Shown: positions 34,669-43,533, numbered from the stretch's first letter. The stretch: DNA of 64,000 bases from Pseudanabaena minima (GCF_051131155.1 NZ_CP159508.1:1922001-1986000), one strand, 5' to 3'. Notes: generated by a model not told the origin, from the sequence alone. Made by a program: numbers and translations.

Positions 34669-36588
34669 ATGCGGTTAAGTGAAATTACCCACCCTAACCA
34701 GTTGCATGGTCTAACGATCTCGCAATTGGAGTCTATAGCAAAGGAAATTCGGCAAAAACATTTAGAAACGATCGCTGCCACAGGTGGACATCTAGGACCT
34801 GGGCTAGGCGTAGTCGAACTAACTCTCGCTTTATATCAAACTCTAGATTTAGATCGTGATAAAGTTGTGTGGGATGTGGGGCATCAAGCCTATCCCCATA
34901 AATTGATCACAGGACGCTACAAAAATTTCCATACCTTGCGTCAAAAGGATGGGATTGCAGGCTACCTCAACCGTCGCGAAAGTGAATTTGATCACTTCGG
35001 TGCTGGTCACGCATCGACCAGTATTTCCGCAGCACTGGGTATGGCGATCGCCCGTGATTTACAAGGCGATAATTACAAAACTGTAGCGATCATTGGTGAT
35101 GGCTCCTTGACAGGTGGCATGGCGCTTGAAGCCATCAACCACGCAGGGCATCTTCCCAAAACTAATTTATTAGTTGTCCTCAATGACAATGAAATGTCGA
35201 TTTCCCCTAACGTGGGCGCAATTCCTAAGTACCTGAATAAAATGCGCCTCAGCCCACCGATGAAATTTATCACCAACAATTTAGAGGGACAAATCCGCAA
35301 CATCCCCTTTGTTGGCGAACAAATCAGCCCTGAGATTGAAAGAATTAAGGACAATCTCAAGATTGTGACAATGGTACAAAACAAAGTCGGAGCCGTATTT
35401 GAAGAACTTGGCTTTACTTACATTGGTCCAGTCGATGGTCACAATCTCAAGGAACTGATCGACACCTTCAAGATGGCACATACGCTCTCAGGTCCTGTCA
35501 TGGTTCACGTTAGTACCACTAAGGGCAAGGGTTACAGCTATGCGGAAGCTGATCGTGTTGGCTACCATGCCCAAAACTCCTTTGACCTTGCCACAGGCAA
35601 AGCCAAGCCTTCTACCTCTAGCAAGCCTAAGCCTCCCAGCTACTCCAAGGTTTTTGCCGATACACTAATTAAACTTGCCGAGCATGACAAGCGCATCGTT
35701 GCCATTACCGCCGCCATGTCCACAGGTACGGGCTTAGACAAATTCCAAGCTGCTTTACCCAATCAATTTATCGATGTCGGCATTGCTGAGCAACACGCGA
35801 TCACCGTTGCAGCAGGTATGGCTTGCGAAGGAATGCGTCCCGTTGCCGCAATTTATTCCACCTTCCTCCAACGTGGCTTTGACCAGATTATCCATGATGT
35901 CTGTATTCAAAATCTGCCTGTCTTCTTCTGTCTCGATCGCGCAGGGATTGTCGGAGCCGATGGACCTACTCATCAAGGTATGTATGACATCGCCTACCTA
36001 CGCTGCATTCCAAACATGGTGCTAATGGCTCCTAAGGATGAAGCCGAAATGCAGAACATGATTGTCACTGGTTTAACTCATAATGGCGCGATCGCCATGC
36101 GTTATCCTCGTGGTAACGGTGTAGGCGCACCATTGCAAGATGAGGATATCGAGCCATTACCAATCGGCAAAGCTGAAGTCTTGCGCGAAGGCAAGGACGT
36201 TTTGTTACTCGCCTATGGCTCAATGGTCTATCCCTCGCTACAGGTTGCAGAACTCTTGAATGAGCATGGTATTAGTGCCACTGTCGTTAATGCCAGATTT
36301 GCAAAACCCCTAGATACCGAGCTAATTCTACCTCTTGTTCAAAAAATCGGTAAGGTGGTCACCCTTGAAGAAGGTTGCCTGATGGGTGGATTTGGTAGTG
36401 CAGTTTTAGAAGCTTTAAATGATGCGAATGTACTAGCTCCTGTTTACCGCATTGGGGTTCCCGATATTCTCGTGGAACATGCTTCTCCAGAGCAGTCCTT
36501 TAATTCCCTTGGTATGTCTAGCGGTCAAATTTGCGATCGCATTCTCAATCAATTTGCTTTCAATAAACAACCTGCCATTAGCAGTTAA
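34669..36588 (+). CDS. dxs: 1-deoxy-D-xylulose-5-phosphate synthase
   Basis: This 639-residue protein has full DXS length and motifs. There is an early HLGPGLGVVELTLAL, the TPP-binding GDGSLTGGMALEAINHAG (from about residue 142) and NDNEMSISPNVGA. The second half has the pyrimidine-domain catalytic segment (FIDVGIAEQHAITVAAGMA), DRAGIVGADGPTHQGMYD, and the C-terminal domain with VVTLEEGCLMGGFGSAV. It catalyses the first step of the MEP pathway (pyruvate plus glyceraldehyde 3-phosphate to DXP), feeding carotenoids, phytol and quinone tails. There is no clear ribosome site before ATG 34669, which is common in cyanobacteria. Confidence 0.97.
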   Translation: MRLSEITHPNQLHGLTISQLESIAKEIRQKHLETIAATGGHLGPGLGVVELTLALYQTLDLDRDKVVWDVGHQAYPHKLITGRYKNFHTLRQKDGIAGYLNRRESEFDHFGAGHASTSISAALGMAIARDLQGDNYKTVAIIGDGSLTGGMALEAINHAGHLPKTNLLVVLNDNEMSISPNVGAIPKYLNKMRLSPPMKFITNNLEGQIRNIPFVGEQISPEIERIKDNLKIVTMVQNKVGAVFEELGFTYIGPVDGHNLKELIDTFKMAHTLSGPVMVHVSTTKGKGYSYAEADRVGYHAQNSFDLATGKAKPSTSSKPKPPSYSKVFADTLIKLAEHDKRIVAITAAMSTGTGLDKFQAALPNQFIDVGIAEQHAITVAAGMACEGMRPVAAIYSTFLQRGFDQIIHDVCIQNLPVFFCLDRAGIVGADGPTHQGMYDIAYLRCIPNMVLMAPKDEAEMQNMIVTGLTHNGAIAMRYPRGNGVGAPLQDEDIEPLPIGKAEVLREGKDVLLLAYGSMVYPSLQVAELLNEHGISATVVNARFAKPLDTELILPLVQKIGKVVTLEEGCLMGGFGSAVLEALNDANVLAPVYRIGVPDILVEHASPEQSFNSLGMSSGQICDRILNQFAFNKQPAISS

Positions 36589-36598
36589 ATAAAAATGG

Positions 36599-36633
36599 AA
36601 TAAAAAGGCGGCGCAATGCGCCGCCTTTTTATT
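36599..36633. terminator. Perfect palindrome, 16-bp arms, bidirectional terminator
   Basis: AATAAAAAGGCGGCGC-AAT-GCGCC... is exact on both sides. It lies between convergent dxs and the 36641 gene. Confidence 0.85.
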
Positions 36634-36640
36634 TTGGGGT

Positions 36641-37498
36641 TTAGCGAGTTGCTAAAAAGTATACAGAAGAACGTTCTACGGGATTGAGATTGTGGTCTAG
36701 AAAAACTACATCGCTAAAACCAATACGAGTTAGCAATATTTTGATTTCTTCGGGTGTGTAGTAGCGTATTCTCATCATGGTTAGTTCAGAATAAGGACGC
36801 TCTGACTGTATTTTCCAAGTTCCTTCCATCCATGCATCAAGTTCTTCTGAGCGAGTCAAGTCTGGAAACTGAATTAGCGCTCTGCCATTTGGTTTGAGGA
36901 TACGGTAAAATTCATGAAAGAAGGTTACAGCATGTACTTTCTCAATATGCTGGATACATTCAATCGAATAAACAAAAGTTAATGACTGATCAGGAATGGT
37001 TTTTAAGTCTAGTCCTGAGCTTCTAATATATGAAACATTTTTGACATCACGATTAAGTTCTTCCGCAACTCTGATGATCGCTTGACTGACATCTACGCCA
37101 ACTGCGCGTTTACAAAACTTACCCACTGCGCCAACAATCAAGCCATGCCCACAACCAAATTCTAGTACCTCGTCATCAGGTTTAATCAGTTTAGCTAAAA
37201 CATCATTAGCGATCTCAGCACGGGAAAGACGAAGTTGAGAGAGCAATTCCTCGTATTCTCCTGGAAGAAAATAGAACTTATTTTTGGGATAGAGATAGTG
37301 TGGCGAACTGCTGAGAAATTTTTTGGTTAAGAATGCACGAGTTGCCCCTCCACCCATTTTCCACATTAAGTCAATCAATCCATTCCATCTTAGATAATCG
37401 TAGTCTCCCTTTTCTGCTTTTAATGGTTTGAATAGAAGATTATATAGGCTAGTAATAAACTTGATTGAACGTAATTTTTTTACATTGATTAGCTGCAT
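36641..37498 (-). CDS. Class I SAM-dependent methyltransferase
   Basis: This 285-residue protein has a methyltransferase fold. Motif I is VLEFGCGHGLIVGAVG (about 120-135), then AVGVDVSQAIIRVAEEL, a post-II SYIRSSGLDLKTIPDQSLTFVYSIECIQHIEKV, and the post-III stretch EFYRILKPNGRALIQFPD. The N-terminal 100 residues are basic and include LFKPLKAEKGDYDYLRWNGL, unlike simple short methyltransferases. The substrate is unknown and the neighbours give no clue. It converges with dxs. Confidence 0.82.
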   Translation of the reverse strand: MQLINVKKLRSIKFITSLYNLLFKPLKAEKGDYDYLRWNGLIDLMWKMGGGATRAFLTKKFLSSSPHYLYPKNKFYFLPGEYEELLSQLRLSRAEIANDVLAKLIKPDDEVLEFGCGHGLIVGAVGKFCKRAVGVDVSQAIIRVAEELNRDVKNVSYIRSSGLDLKTIPDQSLTFVYSIECIQHIEKVHAVTFFHEFYRILKPNGRALIQFPDLTRSEELDAWMEGTWKIQSERPYSELTMMRIRYYTPEEIKILLTRIGFSDVVFLDHNLNPVERSSVYFLATR

Positions 37499-37617
37499 AC
37501 TTCTGATCCTGTACCTTAAAAACTATGGAGAAGTAGTGGAAATTTTAGAGTGATTGTACCAGAGCTAATCTCAATTTTTGGTTTTATCACAATTTTCTTT
37601 CAAACAAAATTAACGTA

Positions 37618-37720
37618 ATACCAATTCACGAAAGTGTGGCAACACTTTTGTGAATTGAAAACCAAACCCAATAAGGGTTTTAAAAACACAAAATGGCTAC
37701 GCCATTTTGTGTTTTGGTAT
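37618..37720 (+). repeat. Composite three-hairpin repeat, copy 2 (103 bp)
   Basis: It runs from ATACCAATTC to TTTTGGTAT. It contains CAATTCACGAAAGTGT facing ACACTTTTGTGAATTG, a small AACCC/GGGTT hairpin, and ACACAAAATGGC-TAC-GCCATTTTGTGT. Copy 3 at 54198 has the same length. The short ends ATACCAA/TTTGGTAT are near-inverted, as in a MITE-like element. Confidence 0.85.
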
Positions 37721-37780
37721 AATTTCGATATAGCAATTTGCATAATGCTTTGCACGCCGCTAATTGCTATATCGAAATTA
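37720..37780. repeat. Inverted repeat, 19-bp arms, 23-bp loop
   Basis: TAATTTCGATATAGCAATT at 37720-37738 is matched exactly by 37762-37780. It abuts the composite repeat and ends just before the stop of the FIST-domain gene. Confidence 0.8.
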
Positions 37781-37782
37781 CA

Positions 37783-38994
37783 TCACTTATTTTTGGGTCT
37801 CAGAATGCCAAACACTGAAGTATAACCATGTAGGAATGTCGTGCCTCCTACGGGACCAATTTCACCAGAGCAGAAAAAACCACCAAATGGAATTAACCCA
37901 AGATGCTTTTGCAGAATCTCAGAGTCAAAGTTTGGTTTGTCATATAGCCTCTCGCCACGCCCCATGCAAGAAAACATTAAAGCTGCGGTAGGAGAAATAT
38001 TAGGAGCCTCTAAACTCAACTGATTGGTGTAATTTATCAAAGCTTCTTCTAAATCTTCAGCCGAAGCTTTGCCATCGCGTAAATGTAGTTGGATTCTCTG
38101 TCCAGGACGCATTCGATCTCCAACAGCGATCGCTCCAGATCGAGGATCAACACCAATAATATTGCGAATCAAGAAATCCCCCTGTGATGGATTTGCCTTA
38201 AACTCATTCATCACCACACCAATAAATAGTGAATGCTGAGCCAATTCGCGATCGCTTGGGTTTAAATCGCCCACAGTATCTTGTAATAGGCTTAGAGGCG
38301 GCTTGCCCTCTAGTCCCAAAATTAAATTGCGTTCACATTCAGAAACCTGCAAGATTTTGCCAATGGGACGGCAGCCCTGCGCGACTACAGGATCGATAGT
38401 CACATCTCCCCATAGGGCTACACCTAACAAACCCGTGCGGTAAAGCTTATATATCCCTTCTTCATGGAAGCAGAACAGTGCATTTGCACCCATACCACCA
38501 CTACTTGCCAAGCCCCCAACTTTGACAGCATTAGGATAGGCGAAATCTAGCCCTTGAATTAAGTCATTAATCGGAAATGAAAATGGATCACCCACTAACA
38601 CAAAGCTAGGTGAAACTGCGGGGTCAACATCCGTTAACTTTTCCCAACGATCAGGTGGACTATCAAGATCTGGCAACAGATGGTCATCAAGGTGAAATAC
38701 TTTTGCCTCAGCATTCGGTAAGTGACCGACTAGCAAGGCGATCGCAGGTTTATCTTCAAACTCCTGACCATTGCCGACAATTCCCCCACCAGAACAGCCA
38801 ATTAGTTTTTGGATCGGCAATTTTTCCGCTAGCAACGGTAACAAACGCGGATAGTCACTGGCAAAAGCAGTGGAAACAAACAAAAAGCCTAAATCAAGCG
38901 ATCGATCGCCAAGTAAAGCAAATACTTGCTGTGACAGATCCTGTACCGCAGCTTCCAAAGATATTTTTGTCGAAAGACTAGTAACCCACTTCAT
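37783..38994 (-). CDS. FIST N/C domain sensory protein
   Basis: This 403-residue protein matches the FIST pattern. The N-domain has LGFLFVSTAFASDYPRLLPLLAE, KLIGCSGGGIVGNGQEFED and VGGLASSGGMGANALFC; the C-domain has NIIGVDPRSGAIAVGDRMRPGQRIQLHLRDG, AALMFSCMGRGERLYD and FGGFFCSGEIGPVGGTTFLHGYTSVF. FIST proteins are soluble sensors of small ligands, perhaps amino acids, often beside signalling genes. No partner is adjacent here. The two conserved Cys (GCSGG, FFCSGE) may matter. Confidence 0.88.
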   Translation of the reverse strand: MKWVTSLSTKISLEAAVQDLSQQVFALLGDRSLDLGFLFVSTAFASDYPRLLPLLAEKLPIQKLIGCSGGGIVGNGQEFEDKPAIALLVGHLPNAEAKVFHLDDHLLPDLDSPPDRWEKLTDVDPAVSPSFVLVGDPFSFPINDLIQGLDFAYPNAVKVGGLASSGGMGANALFCFHEEGIYKLYRTGLLGVALWGDVTIDPVVAQGCRPIGKILQVSECERNLILGLEGKPPLSLLQDTVGDLNPSDRELAQHSLFIGVVMNEFKANPSQGDFLIRNIIGVDPRSGAIAVGDRMRPGQRIQLHLRDGKASAEDLEEALINYTNQLSLEAPNISPTAALMFSCMGRGERLYDKPNFDSEILQKHLGLIPFGGFFCSGEIGPVGGTTFLHGYTSVFGILRPKNK

Positions 38995-39448
38995 AGACCT
39001 AGCCCTACATCAACTTTACTTCCAGACATTTCTTTATAAATTGCTTGCAAGGGTTTTAGAAAAACCCCAAGATTTAATCTTTGTATTTGAGCTTTTTTTG
39101 AGCTTAATATCTAAGCATAGTATCTAAGCTTACATCGCAGCGACCTACTTCCGACTTTTTCTATAGTGCGATCGCTGAAAAATCAAAATCTAAGTAAAGA
39201 AGACGCAGCACTTTGCACCGCTTCTTCTTCATTAGGTTTTATGTCCTAACAAGCGTAAAGAACGCCCAATATGGCATTTATATAGCATTTATATAGAGTA
39301 AGACTTGGTAAGGCGCTGAAAGCACAGTAAAATAATTTCGGTAACTGTCCAAAGGATAGGTTGCCAAGTTTAAGTTATATATAGTTTACAAACTTTACAA
39401 ATACGTTACCGATACATTTATTAAAGACAAATTAACGGAGAAAACAAC
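38995..39448. other. Upstream region of apcF
   Basis: It contains a degenerate hairpin (GAAGACGCAGC ... GCTTCTTC, about 39198-39228) and an AT-rich leader ending in a GGAG ribosome site before ATG 39449. I see no gene here. Confidence 0.5.
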
Positions 39449-39946
39449 ATGCAGGATGCAATTACCAGCCTGATCGGTTCTTATGATGCAACTGGTAAAT
39501 ACTTTGACCGCGATGCCATGGATACCCTCAAATCCTATTTTGCAACTGGCACAGCCCGCTTAGCTGCTTCTGCGGCAATCACAGCAAACGCAGCTTCACT
39601 TGTCCGTAAGGCTGGATCTCAGTTATTTGAAGAAGTCCCTGATTTAATCCGTCCAGGTGGTAACGCTTACACAACTCGTCGTTTTGCGGCTTGCTTGCGT
39701 GATTTAGATTATTATTTGCGCTATGCTTCCTATGCTCTAGTCGCAGGCAACAATGATGTTCTTGATGAAAGAGTATTACAAGGCTTGCGTGATACTTATA
39801 GCTCTCTGGGTGTACCCATTGGACCAACTGTCCAAGGTATTCAGATCCTCAAGCAACTGGTTTTTGATTTAGTGGGTGAAAATGCTGATTGGCTTGCAGC
39901 ACCTTTTGACTATATGACTCGCGAACTTAGCGAAAAAAATATCTAA
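39449..39946 (+). CDS. apcF: Allophycocyanin beta-18 subunit
   Basis: This 165-residue phycobiliprotein has MQDAITSLIGSYDATGKYFD, the chromophore-binding region TRRFAACLRDLDYYLRYASYALVAG with phycocyanobilin on the Cys of AACLRD (near residue 81), and the C-terminal PIGPTVQGIQILKQLVFDLV. The latter segment distinguishes the apcF-type beta-18 from ApcB. It sits in the phycobilisome core next to ApcE and helps pass energy to PSII. It is monocistronic with its own terminator. Confidence 0.93.
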   Translation: MQDAITSLIGSYDATGKYFDRDAMDTLKSYFATGTARLAASAAITANAASLVRKAGSQLFEEVPDLIRPGGNAYTTRRFAACLRDLDYYLRYASYALVAGNNDVLDERVLQGLRDTYSSLGVPIGPTVQGIQILKQLVFDLVGENADWLAAPFDYMTRELSEKNI

Positions 39947-39993
39947 CCATCCAACTAAAAAAGGGCGCGATGCGCCCTTTTTTAGTTAGATAT
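39939..39993. terminator. Palindrome whose left arm began in the apcF stop codon, later split by 8 bp
   Basis: The core (39953-39987) has exact 16-bp arms around GAT. The right side continues as GTTAGATAT, which mirrors ATATCTAAC at 39939-39947, the last codon and stop of apcF. An 8-bp insert (CATCCAAC) now separates this from the left arm. Confidence 0.82.
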
Positions 39994-40064
39994 AATTCTT
40001 CAAAATGATTTAAGATTGTTAATAATCGAAACAAGCTCGATTTAGTCTAGGAGAGAATTTAAAT

Positions 40065-41144
40065 ATGGCTTTAGTACCAATGCGCCTGCTGCTCGATCAT
40101 GCAGCTGAAAACGGATATGGCATCCCTGCATTTAATGTAAACAACATGGAGCAAATCCAGTCGATCATGCAGGCTGCTAATGAGACCAACAGCCCTGTGA
40201 TCTTACAAGCTTCTCGTGGCGCACGCAATTATGCAGGCGAAAATTTCTTACGTCACTTAATTTTGGCTGCTGCTGAAACTTACCCTCATCTCCCTATCGT
40301 GATGCACCAAGATCACGGTAATGCGCCTTCTACTTGCTACTCTGCAATCAAAAATGGCTTTACCAGTGTGATGATGGATGGCTCACTGGAAGCTGATGCT
40401 AAAACTCCTGCTAGCTATGACTACAACGTTGCTGTAACTGCGGAAGTTGTAAAGGTTGCTCATGCGATCGGTGCTAGCGTTGAAGGTGAACTAGGTTGTT
40501 TGGGTTCACTGGAAACTGGTAAGGGTGAAGCTGAAGATGGACATGGTTTTGAAGGAGCATTGGATCATTCGCAACTTTTGACCGACCCTGATGAAGCTGC
40601 TGACTTCGTTGAGCGTACTCAAGTTGATGCTCTTGCAGTAGCGATCGGTACTAGCCACGGTGCTTATAAGTTTACTCGCAAGCCTACTGGTGAAATCCTT
40701 GCCATTAGCCGTATCGAAGAAATTCACAACCGCTTGCCTAATACTCACCTTGTCATGCATGGCTCTTCTTCAGTTCCTGAAGATTTGCTTGCTATGATTA
40801 ATGAGTTTGGCGGTGCAATTCCTGAAACCTACGGTGTACCTGTTGAAGAAATTCAAAAGGGCATCAAGTGTGGTGTACGTAAGGTCAATATTGACACCGA
40901 TTGTCGTCTTGCAATTACTGCTGCTGTACGCGAAGCATTGTTCAAGAATCCTAAAGAGTTTGATCCTCGCCACTTCCTCAAGCCATCGATCAAGTACATG
41001 CAAAAAGTATGTGCCGATCGCTATATCCAATTTGAAGCTGCTGGTCAAGCTAGCAAGATCAAGCAAGTTGGTCTTGATGAGTTTGCTGCTAAGTACGCTA
41101 AAGGCGAATTGACCCAAGTTAGCCGTCAAGTTGTTAAAGCTTAA
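40065..41144 (+). CDS. fba: Class II fructose-bisphosphate aldolase
   Basis: This 359-residue enzyme is of the zinc-dependent CbbA type used in the Calvin cycle and gluconeogenesis. Motifs are MHQDHGNAPSTCYSAIKNGFTSVMMDGS (metal His and substrate loop, split here around residues 84-110), EGELGCLGSLETGKGEAEDGHG, GTSHGAYKFTRKP, LVMHGSSSVPEDL and the C-terminal NIDTDCRLA. It cleaves or condenses fructose-1,6- and sedoheptulose-1,7-bisphosphates. AGGAGAG precedes ATG 40065 by about 9 bp. Confidence 0.97.
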   Translation: MALVPMRLLLDHAAENGYGIPAFNVNNMEQIQSIMQAANETNSPVILQASRGARNYAGENFLRHLILAAAETYPHLPIVMHQDHGNAPSTCYSAIKNGFTSVMMDGSLEADAKTPASYDYNVAVTAEVVKVAHAIGASVEGELGCLGSLETGKGEAEDGHGFEGALDHSQLLTDPDEAADFVERTQVDALAVAIGTSHGAYKFTRKPTGEILAISRIEEIHNRLPNTHLVMHGSSSVPEDLLAMINEFGGAIPETYGVPVEEIQKGIKCGVRKVNIDTDCRLAITAAVREALFKNPKEFDPRHFLKPSIKYMQKVCADRYIQFEAAGQASKIKQVGLDEFAAKYAKGELTQVSRQVVKA

Positions 41145-41233
41145 ATATTAAAATCCAAGAATTGTTGCGATGAAGCTAAGCTACACAGCAACAATCCTTA
41201 GGTAGCAAACGAGGCTTTTTGACACAAAATACA

Positions 41234-41268
41234 AAAATATAAGGGGCGCATTGCGCCCCTTATATTTT
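41234..41268. terminator. Palindrome, 16-bp arms, after fba
   Basis: AAAATATAAGGGGCGC-ATT-GCGCCCC... is exact. It lies about 90 bp after fba. A second hairpin (ATTGTTGC ... GCAACAAT, 41160-41197) precedes it. Confidence 0.82.
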
Positions 41269-41314
41269 GATAGCATTGCTATACTTACAGTCGGTATTTG
41301 ACCTACTTTTGCTC

Positions 41315-42223
41315 ATGACTTCTTCTTTGTTTTCTATTGCTGAACCAAATAAAACAAATCCCAAAAAGCCAAAGCTTTTGGTCGTAGATGATGAGCAAGA
41401 TAACCTTGATTTGCTATACCGTACCTTTCGCAGGGAATTTACGGTGTTTCGAGCGGATAGTGGAATCAGGGCGTTGGAAATTCTGGAAAGCGAAGGGGAG
41501 ATGGCTGCTATCATATCTGATCAGCGAATGCCTGAAATGAATGGAACTGAGTTTCTCAGCCGCACTGTTTCTGATTTTCCTGATACGATGCGAATCGTGC
41601 TTACAGGATATACAGATATTAAGGATCTGATCGATGCGATCAATTCTGGTCAGGTGCATAAATATATTACGAAGCCTTGGGAGCCAGACCAACTTAAGTT
41701 GGTTGTGTCACAGGCGACCCATAGCTATGATTTACTGAAGCAACGTTCTGATGAGTTAAGCAGATCTCAGGCTCAAAATGCTCTGCTGTCAGTAATTGTA
41801 GCGATCGCCCAAACATCGAAACAGATATCTGGATGTATGCTGCCTCTAGCTGATGCATTTTGGCAAAATTTTGGTGCAGATGGGGTGATCTTACAGTTGG
41901 TTGAGCAAGACGCTTTAATCGATACTCAAGCTATATGTGGTGATTATCTTTGGGATCTGGCAACTGATCCTTTAGTACAGATGGCGATCGCAGAGAAAAA
42001 GTCACAAATTTCTCTATCTCCAAATCAGCAAGCTGATCTAGATCAACCATGCAAAACTAATTTGGCGATCACAATTACTTTCCGTGAACAGATTTTGGGG
42101 ATATTGGCGATGCGTTGGCGCAAGGCAAATGCTTTGAGCCTTGATGATGTTGTGGTAATTCAGAAATGTGCTGATGAAGTAGCACTTGCCCTAACTTGTA
42201 TTCGTTATTATGAAAGATTTTGA
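41315..42223 (+). CDS. Response regulator with GAF-like C-terminal domain
   Basis: ATG 41315 gives 302 residues. The receiver (about 22-140) has LLVVDDEQDNLDLL, phospho-Asp at IISDQRMPEMNG, LTGYTD and K of YITKPWEPDQL, typical of RpfG/HD-GYP-type receivers. The C-terminal half (about 165-300) looks like a GAF domain (FGADGVILQLVEQDALIDTQ, ILGILAMRWRKANALS). It has no DNA-binding or enzymatic output. It overlaps the next gene by 14 bp, suggesting shared function. Confidence 0.82.
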   Translation: MTSSLFSIAEPNKTNPKKPKLLVVDDEQDNLDLLYRTFRREFTVFRADSGIRALEILESEGEMAAIISDQRMPEMNGTEFLSRTVSDFPDTMRIVLTGYTDIKDLIDAINSGQVHKYITKPWEPDQLKLVVSQATHSYDLLKQRSDELSRSQAQNALLSVIVAIAQTSKQISGCMLPLADAFWQNFGADGVILQLVEQDALIDTQAICGDYLWDLATDPLVQMAIAEKKSQISLSPNQQADLDQPCKTNLAITITFREQILGILAMRWRKANALSLDDVVVIQKCADEVALALTCIRYYERF

Positions 42224-42644
42224 AACTCTTCTGGCTTTAGCGATCGCGATTGCCAATCAAGCCCATGCAGGACAACTGGATAAAGCGGGAAAGCCCTACA
42301 TCTCACATCCATTGACGGTGATGGCGCAGATGGATACGCTCGAAAGCAAAATTGTGGCAGTTTTGCATGATGCGATCGAGGATTCTGATCTAAAAATTGA
42401 GGATTTAGTCAAGCAAGGTTTTCCTGAATTTATTACCGATGCGATCGCTGCTATTACCAAACTGGATGGTGAGCCGTATGAAGATTACATTTTGCGGGTG
42501 AAGTCTAATGAGATCGCCCGTAAAGTCAAGATTGCGGATCTGACACACAATATGGATATCAGTCGGATTGCCAATCCCACAGAAAAGGATTTTCAGCGTT
42601 TAGAGAAATATCAAAAAGTGCTCCAAGAATTAACTACTAACTAA
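42210..42644 (+). CDS. Small HD-domain phosphohydrolase (SpoT/MESH1-like)
   Basis: This 144-residue protein has the metal-binding HD residues: H in NQAHAGQ, H in YISHPL, HD in VAVLHDAIEDSD, and D in KIADLTHNMD. The arrangement and size match stand-alone (p)ppGpp hydrolase-type HD proteins related to the SpoT hydrolase domain. It would act in the cytoplasm on nucleotide signals. It overlaps the upstream response regulator gene, so receiver output may bear on it. The substrate is inferred from family only. Confidence 0.82.
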   Translation: MKDFETLLALAIAIANQAHAGQLDKAGKPYISHPLTVMAQMDTLESKIVAVLHDAIEDSDLKIEDLVKQGFPEFITDAIAAITKLDGEPYEDYILRVKSNEIARKVKIADLTHNMDISRIANPTEKDFQRLEKYQKVLQELTTN

Positions 42645-42676
42645 AAAAAGATGCGCGAAGCGCATCTTTTTTTAGT
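42640..42676. terminator. Perfect palindrome (17-bp arms) including the HD-gene stop codon
   Basis: ACTAAAAAAAGATGCGC-GAA-GCGCATC... is exact on both sides, with A7/T7 flanks. The left arm contains the TAA of the HD gene. It lies between convergent genes. Confidence 0.88.
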
Positions 42677-42678
42677 AC

Positions 42679-43014
42679 TTAGAAACTGCCCACGCTTAGG
42701 GGAACCCAATCGCCATTGGTGGTTAAGCCTAAAAACATCGATTCTTGCGATCGGATTGATTTACCAGTGAGAGCGCAAGATTCATCTCGCTGAGCCGTTG
42801 CGGTGACACTGGCGCGAATTTGTTCTAGGGAAATCCGCTTTTGTATCGGTGAGGATTGCCTCTGATCAATGTAATCCCAGAGAACACCACGGATTAGAGC
42901 CTGATAGCCTTGCCCGCCCGCCAATTCTTTGAGCTTTTCCTTTAGTTCCCGCTCTAGGCGAATGCTGGTAACTTCCATGTCTGTGGTCGCAGGCATTTGG
43001 TGTAGTGTCTGCAT
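42679..43014 (-). CDS. Ribbon-helix-helix (CopG/Arc-like) DNA-binding protein
   Basis: This 111-residue protein has a ribbon-helix-helix opening near residue 15: TSIRLERELKEKLKELAGG, then GYQALIRGVLWDYIDQ. A longer C-terminal tail includes RDESCALTGKSI and GLTTNGDWVPL. AGGAG is 7 bp before the ATG. The 18-bp palindrome ATACTACA-AG-TGTAGTAT lies 44-61 bp upstream of its start, the expected operator size for such a repressor. The same half-sites flank the tRNA-array promoter 1.6 kb away. It is therefore a candidate autoregulated repressor of the tRNA array. Function is inferred, not shown. Confidence 0.78.
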   Translation of the reverse strand: MQTLHQMPATTDMEVTSIRLERELKEKLKELAGGQGYQALIRGVLWDYIDQRQSSPIQKRISLEQIRASVTATAQRDESCALTGKSIRSQESMFLGLTTNGDWVPLSVGSF

Positions 43015-43057
43015 AATTTTTCTCCTAGTTAGTTTACAAAGTTCGATATCTATGTTT

Positions 43058-43075
43058 ATACTACAAGTGTAGTAT
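43058..43075. promoter_or_regulatory. Palindromic operator at the RHH gene promoter
   Basis: ATACTACA-AG-TGTAGTAT: both 8-bp arms are exact. The half-site TGTAGTAT recurs as an inverted pair at 44660-44667 and 44681-44688, at the tRNA-array promoter. Including adjacent bases, TGTAGTATG and TATACTACAA are shared by both sites. Confidence 0.75.
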
Positions 43076-43214
43076 GACTATCTAAGAAATTCCAAGTACA
43101 TTCCCATGAAATTCTATTTGTCCATCGGTCAGCATCAGATCGGATATCACCAAGTTTGGCAGCGAGCCAATTTCTTGGCAATATCTGGCTTTGCAATGAC
43201 CATTTCGGACAGAG

Positions 43215-43424
43215 ATGCGATCGGGATTTGTGGCGATATTTATGGTGATATTTCTTGCAATATTTTGGGCGATCGCGGGAACTTAGAATCCCCCGAACAT
43301 TCAACCAAACAAGGCTCGCGGAGAGATGCTCTCACCAGCGTTAGCAGATTTATTAGTGCAATTAATCCAGAGACATGCCCAAGCGGGAGGTATCGGCAGG
43401 TTGCCGTACCCACATAACGATTAG
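43215..43424 (+). pseudogene. Possible broken small membrane-protein gene
   Basis: From ATG 43215 the frame reads MRSGFVAIFMVIFLAIFWAI (a membrane helix) to TAG at 43284. It then continues without further stops as NPPNIQPNKARGEMLSPALA, ADLLVQLIQRHAQAGGIG and LPYPHND to TAG at 43422. The second part looks protein-like and is followed by a strong terminator. A competing frame (43106-43417, 103 codons) is open but less convincing. Either reading is uncertain; one nonsense mutation in a gene of about 69 codons is the simplest view. Confidence 0.35.
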
Positions 43425-43440
43425 ACAATATAAGTCTTTC

Positions 43441-43480
43441 GCCCCCGCTTTCAACCCTAAGAAAGCGGGGGCATTTTTTT
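43441..43480 (+). terminator. Strong Rho-independent terminator
   Basis: GCCCCCGCTTTC pairs perfectly (12 bp) with GAAAGCGGGGGC across an 8-base loop, followed by ATTTTTTT. It shows that plus-strand transcription once ended here, supporting a former gene upstream. Confidence 0.92.
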
Positions 43481-43484
43481 ACGG

Positions 43485-43514
43485 TTTTCTAATGAGTTCA
43501 TACTCATTAGAAAA
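43485..43514. repeat. Palindrome, 13-bp arms
   Basis: TTTTCTAATGAGT and its exact complement flank TCAT. It is the first of two such elements before the HNH gene. Confidence 0.82.
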
Positions 43515-43533
43515 TAAAAAATCGCAAGGATAA

